DNA of 64,000 nucleotides from Sclerodactyla briareus (Eukaryota > Echinodermata > Holothuroidea > Dendrochirotida > Sclerodactylidae), in NCBI GenBank assembly GCA_026419785.1, contig JAODTK010005907.1, forward strand, positions 1 through 64,000, in the 5' to 3' direction. Under the pieces are notes generated by a model that saw only the letters and a program-made list of their open reading frames with translations, did no database searches and was not told where the DNA came from. Positions within the stretch are counted from its first letter, which is position 1; each line of letters opens with the position of its first letter. Below, in pieces: positions 1-11,187 of this stretch. Made by a program: the position numbers and the translations under genes.

Positions 1-840
1 CAGAGAATCATCTGAGGTCACCATGAGGTCAAGGCAGAAAACCTTGTAAACAACGATAAGTCCAAATGGTTTGTCTGATCAGGTTGAATTTTGGTGTGTC
101 GCTTTCTTATGGAGATCGCAGGAACCCTATTTTTTTTTATTATGGTCTGGTGTTAATTTTGGCAAAAATAGAAAAATGGTGAAAAGTCGATATATTTGGC
201 CAATTTTTGGCTGTAAACACGATAACTCGACCCCGCCTGGATGTATGAAGCTCATACTTGGTAGTGTGTTCCCCGTGATGAGTACAATAACCCTATTTGT
301 TTTTGGATCATGTCAAGAGGTCATCTGAGGTCACCAGAGGTAAAGTTGAACCGTTGTAAAATCATAAAGTCCAGGATGGTTGTCATAATCAAGGTTTAAA
401 CTTGTGTTGGAGCTTTTCATGGAGAGTACAGAACCCTATTTTTTGGTAGAGTCTGATTGATTTTTCAAAATTAAAAAATTGTGAAAAGCCGATATTTTGG
501 CCATTTTGGCTTGTAAACCGATAACGTCGAACCCTGCCTGATGGATGAGTCTCATACGTGGTGTGGTGGTTACCCATGATATACAATAACCCTATTGGTT
601 TTGGGGTCAAGTCAGAGTCATCTGAGGTCCCAGAAGGTGTTTTTTCACATCGGAAACTTGTAAACACGATAACCAGAATGGTTGGTTCTGATCATGTTGA
701 ACTTTGGTGTTTAGCTTTCTGATGGGAGTACAGGAAATCCTATGTTTTGTTTGCGGTCCGTCATCTGGGGTCACCAAGGTCAAAAGTCCTGAAAACCGTT
801 GAATTTAGTGTGTCGCTTTCTTCGCTTTCTTATCGTTTTC
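1..840. repeat. ~300-bp tandem repeat, entering from the left edge
   Basis: The phrase beginning CATCTGAGGTC recurs near 9, 319 and 617, and a truncated copy starts near 759. Each unit then reads TTGTAAACACGATAA, TTTGGTGTGTCGCTTTCTTATGG, ACAGGAACCCTATTTT and CATACTTGGTAGTG in the same order. The copies differ by substitutions and many short indels. The third copy is interrupted after about 140 bases and the fourth is only a fragment. The array runs off the window, so its full length is unknown. No coding content is recognised. Confidence 0.88.
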
Positions 841-2480
841 CCTTCGTGGTTTTTTTGAAAAAAGGGAAATTTGTCAGACTTTTATGTTTCCCTAATGAGC
901 TGGTACAATCTCCCCTTTGTCATTGTGTTTTGGCGATAGGTTGTCCAGGAAAGAGTCAACGGATCACTAGCCTTTTGGCTGTGCTGGTTTAATATAAAAA
1001 AAATGCAACATACTGGCAAACAATTCTGCCCAAACCCAATTTGAAATTGCCCCGCGCGCAGTTGTCTGTGTAGTCATTTAGGTGCTGCGTTTGTTTGGCT
1101 ATATAATCCTTGAGTGACGGACAAGGTGACCAATGATACAGCCAAGACGAAACTTCAAAGCATAAGTCGCTTATCAGCACTTGGAATAAATTTTATGTGA
1201 GGGAACGCTGGAACAAGGGCGCACGACGACGGTGAGGTTGCGTTTCCCCCTACACTGTTATAAGGCCCCCATATACAAGCTAACGTCGTTTGCCCCACAC
1301 ACAATCGTGCTCATTACCCATGGACCACCATCTTTATTCATGCTTGTGCCTTATCTGGAAACACTAGTTTGGATCCTGGAATTTATTTGGTTTGCCTCGG
1401 ACTAAAACATGCAAGGAACTGATTTATAAAATAAGTAAGAAGATTTCTTCCCTTTTTAGCGGCTCTGAAGTTAATAACATTTTGGGACTGATGTTCTAGT
1501 GGAGTAATATCACAATCGGTACGATGTTACCGGGTTTTTTTTTCAATCGCCAAATCAACAATTGTCACACCTGTATCTGTTCCAATCAATATATCTGCAT
1601 TGAATTGTTATCAATTATTGTACCTATATGATTTGTTATCAATAAACCTCCCAAAATCGATTGAACAAAATGTCGTAGGCACTGGGACCTCTGAAATCTC
1701 TGAAGTCTACAATCGCGTGGTTTAACAGATTCGTCCTTGACCACCTAGAGATCTCAAGGGGGGGACAAGAACACCACGCTTAGCGGCACGTGTCAAGACT
1801 GCCAGGAATTCATAGTAGTTTCATTAACACCCTCCCGTTGGATACAGCCTGAGCGCTGTTTACAATCAGATCCTAATTTCACTCCGGCGGCCATACGATC
1901 TTCGTGCCCTCCTTTCGGCATTGTCCCCCCTCGACCGAGGTCCCGGCTATGAGTTTTACCATAGGATAATGCAAACAGCTGGCCATTGGAAATTCGGAAT
2001 CCCCCAATTCAGGGCCTTAAAGTAATCAAGTATTTCCGTCGTTCTGATGATGAAAGGCGTATTCATAAGGATTTTCAATAAACCCCCCCCCCCCCCACCA
2101 CACTTGGACCTCACATTTAGGAGACAAAAAACGGTTATAAATCGTGAGCTACAACAATTGTTTCGAAGTTATTATTGACTGCATTTGGTTGAAACGTTCA
2201 GTGACCGTCTTTGCTATTCCATCCCGTTTACTATAATTCCCAATTCCCCGATTGATAGATCACTACTCGACCTAAGGATTCAAGCCCGACAACACGAACT
2301 GTTTTCAATCCATCATTTGTGTTAGCATTTTCCACTTCTAACCTAAACTGATAAAGTTTTTTGGTCACGTCACTGAAACATCAGAAAACTACAGCACCGC
2401 AGCTGATCTACCGGAGTCCGACCAGCATAGGGCCAACTCCTTTTTCATGACAGGTAACAACGTGATTCGGCGCTATATCT
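841..2480. other. Stretch without a recognised gene
   Basis: Mixed-composition DNA with no open frame that looks like protein. It contains a run of 14 C at 2083-2096. I see no terminal repeats or RNA gene in it. Confidence 0.5.
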
Positions 2481-2815
2481 CGTGACCCATAGGCGTAGAC
2501 AGGGGCAAAGGGGGCCATGGTCCCCTGTTCATCCCCACCCCCAAAAAAATTGAGTACTTACTCGGCCTGAAATACTGGCTGGCCCTTGTTGGCGACTGTG
2601 TAGGCTTTGGCTTTCTGGATAATAAACATTATGGGAAGATCTTACGTAAAAGAGATACATCTGACGATGTGTTCAACAAAGCTGCCACACACTTCGATGC
2701 TACCACCCGCACTGAACTGAAGACAGAATTGGAGCGGTATGTAACAGATGAAGCATCGGCAGGCAAAAACGTCCTTACCAGTGCTGCTGAATCACCCACA
2801 GACATCCGGACGTGA
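2481..2815 (+). pseudogene. Coding-like frame behind a hAT-type terminus, unidentified
   Basis: The first bases (AGGCGTAGACAGGGG) resemble the common hAT terminus CAGTGGCGTAGNCAGGGG. From there one frame stays open to a TGA at 2813-2815. Its second half has ordinary protein-like composition, for example RKRDTSDDVFNKAATHFDA and ELKTELERYVTDEASAG. It lacks a convincing start codon and I do not recognise a family. It may be the decayed tail of a transposon protein or chance. The opposite strand also has a coding-like frame over 2792-2986. Confidence 0.22.
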
Positions 2816-2939
2816 CAATGTATATAAATGTCTCTCTGGGTATTGGTGGTGGGTTTCTTCAATGCCATTTACTTCCGCATAAGCAGAGAGAGCATTTTCG
2901 AAGAGGGGGATCATAAGGTCTAAGCTCCGCTTCACCATG

Positions 2940-3110
2940 ACCAGGGGCGTATGCAGGATCTGTTCAACCCGCGGGGCGCGGGTCACTATCCAAGCGGAGC
3001 GCTACCGATGGGTTGGCCGCGGAGGGTACAAGATAATTTTAGGTTGCAATGTCCTCAGATGGCGGATAGTGGCACCTCGAGGGCTGAGAGGGACCGTCAT
3101 AATCACACTA
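2940..3110 (-). repeat. hAT-derived dispersed repeat, fragment
   Basis: It begins CCAGGGGCGTATGCAGG, followed by CCAAGCGGAGCGCTACCGATGGGTTGG. That is a diverged copy of the AAGCGGAGCGCCACCATCGGTTGG core found in the other hAT-like elements of this window. No right end or target duplication was found. Confidence 0.5.
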
Positions 3111-3289
3111 TCGTTTTTTAGTTAAAGACAAAGGGGCATTTTGGTGGTGGAATTACACTGAACAAAAATGATCTTTGCATTCTTACTGGAATATAATGAA
3201 TCTAAATGTGAGGGTTGGGTTATCCTTTCTCCAAATACATATTACACAATATTATAACCAACGCCACTGCAATTTACAATGGACTAAAA

Positions 3290-3440
3290 TTATATTCTAC
3301 GCGGAGCGCCACCTTGGGTTGTCGCGTAGCGCCAGCGCGAAAATTTGGCTGTTTAACCCCTCCGGATTGCCGGAAATGGCATTGCCGAGCATAATTGCAA
3401 AAATCTGGATGTGCAATTTCAGTAATAAAAGAATGTTGAA
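3290..3440 (-). repeat. hAT-derived dispersed repeat, fragment
   Basis: It contains ACGCGGAGCGCCACC, then GGTTGTCGCGTAGCG, then CGGATTGCCGGAAATGGC. This is the same order of motifs as the elements at 3848, 13,245 and 17,245. No terminal repeats are visible. Confidence 0.55.
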
Positions 3441-3847
3441 GCGTTGTCACTCTGCAGAAGTTTTTTTTTTGCAGATAAATTAGCCACACAGCATCTACGG
3501 CCTCTTTATATGTTTGGATGTCAGCAAGTGTGTTCAAACTAAATACCGAGAACCCACTGCAGGTTCACAACTTACGTAAACAGGCGGAGATAGGGGATTG
3601 GAACCCACCTCCTTCATTTTAGCCATTATCTGAAGGCAAGTTGACAATATGTGAATTAATGCAACACACCCTTGTGAAATGTGGGAGATATTTGCCGACT
3701 ATCTAACGGAAGCCCAATCTTACTTGGCTCGGATCGTTGAGAGTTGCGAGAGAATAGGTCACTCAGATCGCAGGAAATATACTTCGGTACTTGGTAACTT
3801 TCGTAGCTAGGGATTTCCCGTGGGAGGGCTTGCGGGGGGAGCTAGAG

Positions 3848-4050
3848 CAGTGGCGTCGCCCAGACTTTTTGATCTGAGGGGGGGGGGGGGCAGGGGGCCA
3901 AGACATTTCCAGGCGGAGCAAGAACACTATCTTAGCGGAGCGCCACCATCGGTTGGCGTGGAGCGGATTTACACGAGAGTTTTTGATGTGCGAGCCCCCA
4001 GATGACCGGCAATGGCCTTTCCCGGGAGTTTTAGGTTGCGTGTACCAAGC
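3848..4050 (-). mobile_element. hAT-like non-autonomous element, one end
   Basis: It starts with a hAT-style terminus CAGTGGCGTCGCCCAGAC, then a G run. The family core TTAGCGGAGCGCCACCATCG follows, then CCCCAGATGACCGGCAATGG. The 8 bases before the terminus are AGCTAGAG. I could not find a matching right end, so the element is probably truncated. Confidence 0.5.
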
Positions 4051-4364
4051 TCCACACATGGTATTTAGATCACAAAATTTCAAATCCGGTCTGGACCTCG
4101 ATAGGTACTATCGTTGCCCCGACTTAAACTTGCCAGCCGAAGTCTAACAACAATTTTTATCAAGATTTTCAGAGCACATCTGAGAAAAATCAGGATCCAA
4201 CAGAAGAAATTAGGGACTTTAGCAGCTGTACTCTACTTCCCAATATGATATAAACGTCATAGTAGGTTTCTGGGGGGGAGGGAAAAAACGCGTTGGAAAT
4301 CAAGCAGCCTAGGCTACGGCAGTTTCAAAATTGCGCGTGGTTGAGAGAGAAGACAAAGTACGAG

Positions 4365-5110
4365 TACACAGTTTCCAAAGCGAGTACGCGTACGAGTACG
4401 GAGACGAGTAGATACGAGTAAAGCGCTCATGAGTACGAGTACACAACACACGAGTACGAGTACAACCACTACCGGTACACGTTCTTCGGCCATCAGTATG
4501 ATATAAAATAATAATATTTGAGGATATGGGTTAGGCTCAATGGCTAAAAACAAAGAAGCCCTGCACCCATGCTGATTGTGGAGAGCACCAGCAATAACTG
4601 GCCTACTATTCCCAACTAGTGCTCAGACGATTGCCGAGTCAAGGTTGTACGCAGCCATGTTCTGCTCCGGGGACCCCCGATTGTATGTCATGTCCCCATC
4701 TGACCGGAGTTTGTATCAACTGTCAGCGCCATTAAGCTACTTCCTGGCGGCCTGGGCAAGGGGGTAGCCAATTGCTGGCCACTGACTGCGAAGCACGCCA
4801 CGCGAAATTAACCACATATGTACGAGTCCACCAAATTAATCGAGGCATGCACTCGACTATTACTATATAGTACCTAATACGGTGAGTAGTAATGCTACAC
4901 AGCTATATGTTTTGGTTTTTGACCCGGTACGAGTACGAGTACATCAATATGAGTACGAGTACGAGTGGCGAAAACCATGAGTAGAGTATATGAGTACGAG
5001 TTACCACAGTTTCCAGAAGCGAGTCCGAGTACGAGTACGAGTACCGAGCCCATGGAGTACGAGTACAAGAAATGTACTCGGTACGGGACTCGATACGGAG
5101 ACGGACTCCA
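4365..5110. repeat. Two GAGTAC hexanucleotide arrays
   Basis: Degenerate (GAGTAC)n tracts occupy about 4370-4475 and 4925-5105. Both contain the same non-repeat phrase CACAGTTTCCA(G)AAGCGAGT (near 4367 and 5005), so the two tracts are direct copies about 636 bases apart rather than independent slippage. The valine/leucine-rich frames seen here are translations of the repeat. Confidence 0.85.
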
Positions 5111-5428
5111 TTCTACAAGTCTGGTTGATTTGTAAGTTTTCAAGTCCAGTGAGAAGGTGTATAGTTCACCTCACAGATATATATTAAGCTAGGGGCCGAG
5201 GCATACATTTCCCATAGAGCTTGCAGGAATGACGGGAGCGAAACGGACGATTCCCACCACTAGATACCACGCCCGAAGCACGAACTTGGACCACTTTTTA
5301 GTGCATCGAACTATTGCTAGGTTATATCAAACTGGTCGTCGGAATAATGATACAGAATATTTTTTTCTTCGAAATCTATTGGGGGAGGGGGGTACACGGG
5401 GGAAGTTCTTCCGCGATACCGCAGCGAC

Positions 5429-5768
5429 CAGGGGCGTAGGCTGGGGAGAAGTGTGGTGAGGGTGTTACCCGTGTGCAAACGCAACCCCCACACCAGGTGG
5501 AGTTCACACCAAATAAAATGAAAAAAATCCAGGAAGATTCAATCAAGTTGAACAAAACAAATTACTTAACATTACCCCAAAAGTAAGAATTCATGGATTA
5601 GTACAGTTCAAATCTTAGCGCTCAAATATAGCACCATTTCGCTCTAGCTCAATCCTTTTTTTTCCCCGAAAGCCGAAATTTCCCAAAGGAGGGGGGGCAC
5701 CCCTCCTCTTAGATCCCTCGCCAAGGACGGCGATGGCCTCTGTTTCTGTTACCCTGGCTACGCCACTG
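5429..5768. mobile_element. hAT-type MITE, 340 bp
   Basis: The left end is CAGGGGCGTAGGCTGGGG and the reverse complement of the right end is CAGTGGCGTAGCCAGGG. These are imperfect terminal inverted repeats of the classic hAT form. The flanking octamers GCAGCGAC and CTCGTGAC share only about half their bases, so the target duplication is eroded or mis-set. No coding content. Confidence 0.6.
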
Positions 5769-6837
5769 CTCGTGACATTTTGAGACCGCTGAAGTACGTT
5801 AAAATCCTCTCGATTGCAAGCATGAAAGTGCGGAAAAATACAGGCATTTCAAACGAAAAAAGTGATGATTAACCTAACTAGACTAACGATGGCAATTACG
5901 CAATCTGACCACGGGGCGTCACGTAAACTAATTTAATTTCCACGGCAATGGGCAGCAGTTATGCGCAGAATGTCCTTTGTCAAAATGGCTTAGACGAGTG
6001 CTAGATCGAGTGTACCACCAGACTGACATCAAGCAAAACTGATATCTTTAGGTCTCCCGTGCGCGATTTGGCTTTTGGCGGGGAGGGTAATGCGCATGTA
6101 GGCGTACGTAGGGGAAAGGGGCTATAGCTACAGCGGCCAAAGCCCCCACTTCCAAAGATTTTTAACAACAAAAAAATTTCAGGCAGTGAACGAGACAAAT
6201 TGAGTTACCGAATTTTTTATTGACTGCCGAATTTTTTGAATTCTGCCCGAATTTCTGTTCATTTTCGCCCGAAACACAAAAATTGTGCGATCTTCGCGAG
6301 AGTAAATCTCTTTCTGTATCATGTCGTGGTTTTCGTATGGCGCTGAAATTCTGCAGGTCTTGAATATTGTCCCAGCCCTTGGATGCGCAACCAATTAGGT
6401 TCGGGGTTTACCTGACACTGCCTTGCATACAGGCAATTCATTCGACGAGATTACGGGATGGGCTGTCGCATGCATTGTCCTCACTCCCTCAGCTGATTAA
6501 GGTTTGTGGTTGAGCGTGGGTTTATTTTCATTTCATTAGTAACGGCTTGAAGTCTTGAGGTTACCTATTCCCGAGTTTGTTCTTACTGTCGATGCCGAGT
6601 CGAAATATAACCTCAAAAAAAGTTTCATTAAAACCCTGCTTTTATTGTGTTTCAATCTCTTCTCGGTGTTTTGGCTGAACTGAGAGTTAACTAAAGTAAT
6701 TTTGTTACTAAGGGGTTTATCCATGGAACGCCTGTATTTACAGGAAAATACTGGCCCTCCGGGACAAAAAAAGGGTTCTTGTATATACTACTTTGTCGCA
6801 ACAATATAGGGAGACATTGTAAACACTAAACACACAC
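5769..6837. other. Stretch without a recognised gene
   Basis: I see no coding-like frame and no terminal repeats. A G/C-rich patch near 6060-6150 (GGCGTACGTAGGGG) may be a fragment of another hAT-type terminus. Confidence 0.4.
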
Positions 6838-7398
6838 CTATGGGAGGCGAGCCGGGGGGGAAGGAAATGTCCACCCCAATTATGGTCTGTGGGGGGACTT
6901 AATATCGAATGCCCCCCCCCCCCCTAGTATTTGCACGTGAAAACTCCTACAATCAAAGGTACTGTAGGGCAATAAACAGGCCTAACACCATATTTTCTAA
7001 TCAATTGCTTACAGTTTAGTTGCTAAGACCAAACGCAAACTTCCGGCTCTGTATATGGTCTTTTCCCGTTTACCTGTGTATTATAATCGTTCCCCATACA
7101 CCAATAACTTAGATTCTGGCAAATATGATATTCTCCATACTGGTCCTCTACAAGTCGGTGACATAATGGGAATGTCACAGAAGAATTTTGGTTGGGGCAC
7201 ACGATTTATTTGTCCCTATGTTGGGTTTCAGAGATGCTGCTACTGCCAGACGGCCCCGGGAATGGCCGTTTCCTTGCAATATGGGGTCTGTAGACGAAAT
7301 TTGCTTGGACGACTGCGTGCGACCACTCGACGGCGCTCCGCTTAGATTGTGCTAACCTCTACGTCCCCCCAAATAATTATCACGAACAGCCGCCCCTG
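6838..7398 (+). mobile_element. hAT-like non-autonomous element, 561 bp
   Basis: The right end reads GAACAGCCGCCCCTG and carries the family core CTCGACGGCGCTCCGCTTAG. The left end (CTATGGGAGGCGAGCCGGGG, then AATGTCCACCCCAATTATGG) aligns with the left end of the better-preserved copy at 17,245. The flanking octamers are ACACACAC and CAACACAC, an imperfect duplication in CA-rich sequence. It contains two poly-G/C tracts and no gene. Confidence 0.62.
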
Positions 7399-7675
7399 CA
7401 ACACACACCAGTATTCAACATGTACTTTTTTACACCGGCATAAATTAAGTTTTTTATTCTGTAGTTTTGTTAAAACAAATGTCTGTTTTGGGGGAATAAT
7501 GGACTTGGGCTATAATTTGAGTGTCTCCGGTACTGACTTAGCACCATTGGAGTATTCTAGGTTTTCCGTAAGCTGCATTTGCCCCCCACATACCGCGTGC
7601 CTCCGGGCCCCCCACTGGCTGAATCCCCCGAGAATCCGGCCTTGCTTATGGTCACTATTGGCGTGTTGTGTATGT

Positions 7676-7735
7676 GTGAGTGCGTGGTGTGTGTGTGTGT
7701 GTGTGGGTGTGTGTGTATGTGTGTGTCACACTTCT
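7676..7735 (+). repeat. (GT)n microsatellite
   Basis: An imperfect GT dinucleotide tract interrupted by GAG, GC and AT steps. Confidence 0.9.
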
Positions 7736-7849
7736 CGTTAGCAGGATATCTTTCGAACGGTAACTGCAATTGCGACAAAATTTAAGGTATCATCGGGGAT
7801 AGGTGAACACGACCTTATTTAGATTTTGGGCACAAAAGTACTAAAGTAG

Positions 7850-8430
7850 AGGTAATTTGCCTATTTTATGTCATTTATTTGTTCAAGCTCGTTAGCAATA
7901 TTACGGATGGCACATTGATGCGGGATATAAGGGTAGATTAACTGATAGATTTTCATGTCCAATATGGGATTTAGAGTCGTCCAATTTTGCAATAATTTAT
8001 GCGAAATTCACGTTTGTCGGATTTTCCACGAAACTTTGGTTATATGGTCTACCTCGTCCCTAACTTTCTAAACAAAATTCGGGTCATGGAGGTCATTCAA
8101 ACGTACCTAATTTGCATACTTTATGCGAAATGCGAAAGTTGCTTGGATTTTCCATAAACCTGGTCTTGAGCCGGCCCAGCAGGAGCTTCAAGGGGCTGCC
8201 ACCAAGAATCTATAGCTTGGTGGGTATGGTTTACCTGAGTTCCATTTGTTTATCCTGGATTCAGGGTCACTGAATGTTTCAAACACGTGTCAATTTGCAT
8301 ATTCATGCGTATTTTAAGTTTGCCAGCTGTTCGTGAAACTTTTAGTCTCATTTCCACAAAACTTTTCACTCCTTTAGTAGACAGTGTCAATATCAAGTCC
8401 TTTCGCATTTTAATTGGTCACTGATTCTTA
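7850..8430 (-). repeat. Degenerate repeat with TTTGCATA-type motifs
   Basis: Phrases such as TTTTATGC, AATTTATGCGAAAT, ATTTGCATACTTTATGCG and TTTGCATATTCATGCG recur roughly every 100-150 bases, separated by TTTTCCACGAAACTTTGG-like text. It resembles the arrays at 26.6 and 33 kb. It is an old interspersed repeat of unknown class. Confidence 0.5.
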
Positions 8431-9699
8431 GGCTGTTTTCCTGTTACATGCTAATACCGAATCTTTAAGCGACACATGGAATGCCTTATAATGGTTGCAT
8501 GGTGACTAATAGAAGTAAACCCTGATCGCGCACCATGCGAGACACTGGGGCGATCGCCTTGTTTAGATTTCCATCGAAATACCCATCTTTTTTATTGACC
8601 GGTTTGTCAGTCGAAACAACAGCATTAATCGGTTGAAAAACTGGGTTTTCCGAATTATAGAGCATTTTGCTTGCCATGTACACAACCAAACATGAACTCG
8701 ATGCCCCCCGGTAACCGTCCCAAGTTCCAACTGACATGACTGACCGGTTCAATCCACAAGCGCCGACAGAACACGATTGGACTGGACCGTCGCCGGTTGC
8801 GAGTCATATCCCCAAATAACCGCAACTGACGGGTCGCGAAACAGAGTCGGTACTGGCCACCCCGAGTCAACCCTAGTGAGGAGGGTGTTACCAATAGTCT
8901 GCGTAGTTCGAACTCGGTCTCCCATTGCCCCGATGACCGACTCTGAGAGCGACTAATAGACTAATAGCTTCCTAAAACTGAATCAATCATTTTCGTGTAC
9001 GGGTGCTACACATACGGTGTGCTCACAACTGAACAACGCGACCGCTACTAGTGACCTCGCCTGGTTGCGAATTAAGAAGAACTCGGTATAATTTATTAGA
9101 TTGAAACTCCTAATTGAAGTCCACCCACAATTATAAAATTCTAACAATCTAAGATAGCCACATCTACGAACTTCCATGTAAATCAGACAAACTTTTGTAA
9201 TTGCATGATTGCGTAGCAGGTGTAGTCCAATAACTACCCAGTGCCCATTACCCTCCACTATGTGCCTAAATTAATCGGGATTGGGGGTAGATCATCTATT
9301 CATCTTGTATATCAAGATTTCAGGCTAAATTTTATTAATAAAATTAATGTAAAATTTTTTGCGTGCCAATTGATCTATGCGAAAATATTTTCCAATGCAC
9401 AGCAACACTGCTAACTAAGGTTTTCAATCTCATCAATGTTCAAATATGTAACATCCAGGAATCTCGCACTCCCATTATAAAAAAAATGACAGACTAACTT
9501 GAAAAATGGGCATAAATTAATGCAAATTAAGACATGTTGAAAGGGTTCCCAGAGGGTCAGCGTAAAGAACATTATAATAAAAGGAAAGAAAACGATCCAT
9601 TGGTCCAAACCCCATCTCCAGACGATATTGTTTAAATGGGCACCACTAAACAATTTATCATCAGCGCAATCAGGTTCCGCACATCCATAAATACATCCA
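8431..9699. other. Stretch without a recognised gene
   Basis: Short open frames exist on the minus strand (8486-8752, 8655-8894, 8983-9258, 9411-9704), but they overlap in different frames and show no domain I recognise. Confidence 0.4.
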
Positions 9700-9805
9700 T
9701 ACATCCCGCCATACTACCTACTACAACATACCCCTATCATACCTACTAATACTACATACAATACATACATACATACTACATCATACATACATACTACACA
9801 CCATG
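9700..9805. repeat. (CATA)n-like microsatellite
   Basis: Interrupted CATACATA/CATACTAC tetranucleotide tract. Confidence 0.85.
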
Positions 9806-9959
9806 TTCCGATGTTCACGTGCACGAACAGAATGATAGGTCGCGATCGGTAGTCCAGTGTGTACAGGCCCTCCCAAGCAGCCAGCTTACACACAGTCGGT
9901 ACACTCACCATCGCCGTATTGAGGGGGTACCAGACAAGTACTTGATAGCGCTAATGGGA

Positions 9960-10065
9960 TCTCAGCACGCAAGCGCTCCTGGCGCGCGCCTCTAGCACGT
10001 GCGCCCCGGGGGAGTTGGCTACTCAGTTAGCAGGCGGAGCGTGACGGCCGAGCTCTTATAAAGAT
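9960..10065 (+). promoter_or_regulatory. Possible CpG-rich promoter with E-box and TATA-like box
   Basis: A locally CpG-rich patch (GGCGCGCGCC, GCGCCCCGGG) contains an E-box CACGTG at 9996-10001. A TATA-like TTATAAAG follows at 10,056-10,063. No coding-like frame starts downstream on the plus strand, so a promoter role is speculative. Confidence 0.2.
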
Positions 10066-10805
10066 GTTGAAAAAATACTGAATTTGCTGCATACGCCTAG
10101 TAGTTATTTTTAGTACGAACTTGCCTGAAAAGGTAACTTTTCAGTGACTGTGTATTCATGTCTCTTCTTTAGTGATAACATTGAAAATAAGAGGCAAAAA
10201 CACTACCAATTATCCGAATGATGATTCGATTACTTTTCTTTTCTCCACGTTACCCGAGTCATTTGGTGTCAACTTGGTCAATTCTGTCTTCATCCGTAAT
10301 TGGCAACATCCTATTCCAATGCATTGCAAATTACCGAATAAATTGAGATTTATAAAATTGGATATTTGAGCGTCTTTAGATGAACATAGATCCTTTTCGA
10401 AAACTGAGCAACATGTCCCACAATTGGTCACCTAATTTAGAGCATGACTCAAATACTTTTATTGGATATCTTGCAAATCTGATAAGCTGAAAATTTCAAT
10501 TGAGACAGGTTTCGATTCGCAATAAACTGATAAAGAGTGATTTTGTCATATTTTGGTATTAGGTCTTGTTGAACTTTTTGTTTTGCTGATAAGTAGTTCA
10601 GTACACCAGCGACAATACACAAACGAAATTGTAAAATTGAATTTCCTCTTTGTTCCGAATAGCTGCTATAGTGAAACATTGTGTGTTCAAAACAGAGCAG
10701 TGTTGTCTATACGCATATATGCAACTGCTGAATTGAAAAAAGTAAAAGAACTTTGAAAAAATCTCCACTGAAAGTTCAGTTGAATAACGACGAGGCAAAA
10801 TGGGG

Positions 10806-11187
10806 TTAGGCCTTAATTCTCAGTCGATACTGTCTATAACACGCCTCGGAGTTCTCAGCCTCTATGATGACGTCATCATCAGTTTCCGTGACCCTGGTAC
10901 TCATTTGAGAGGTCTCCGATCTGCTAACTAGAACCTGCTCCCCTTCCAAGTTTTCAACAATGATGTTCGTGACAGAGCTTCCTCGGTGGCAGCGCCCTCG
11001 CTATAGAATAACTTGTCTGCACAGCTAAGATTTTGTAACGTGAACCGATTTGAATCACTTCTGACACCTTATCGATCAAGTGTTTAGTACTCAGGTCTTT
11101 TACTGCATCAGTCCACATTTGTTTTTCTTGGAGGCTATAGATTGCAATCTGATATCCGTAGTATAGACCCCTGAAGTTAGCTGGCAT
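10806..11187 (-). CDS. Unidentified coding-like frame with one apparent frameshift
   Basis: An ATG at 11,187 (reading down the minus strand) opens a frame of about 70 codons with protein-like composition (YQIAIYSLQEKQMWTDAV, HLIDKVSEVIQIGSRYK). An in-frame stop lies two codons before this ATG. Near 10,979 the signal passes to a second frame, which continues through VTNIIVENLEGEQVLVS and the acidic TETDDDVIIEAENSEA to a TAA at 10,806-10,808. A single-base indel in GAGGAAGC would join them into roughly 125 residues. I see no signal peptide, membrane helix or known domain. It could be a small intronless gene, a terminal exon or a retro-copy. No poly-A signal was confirmed. Confidence 0.4.
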
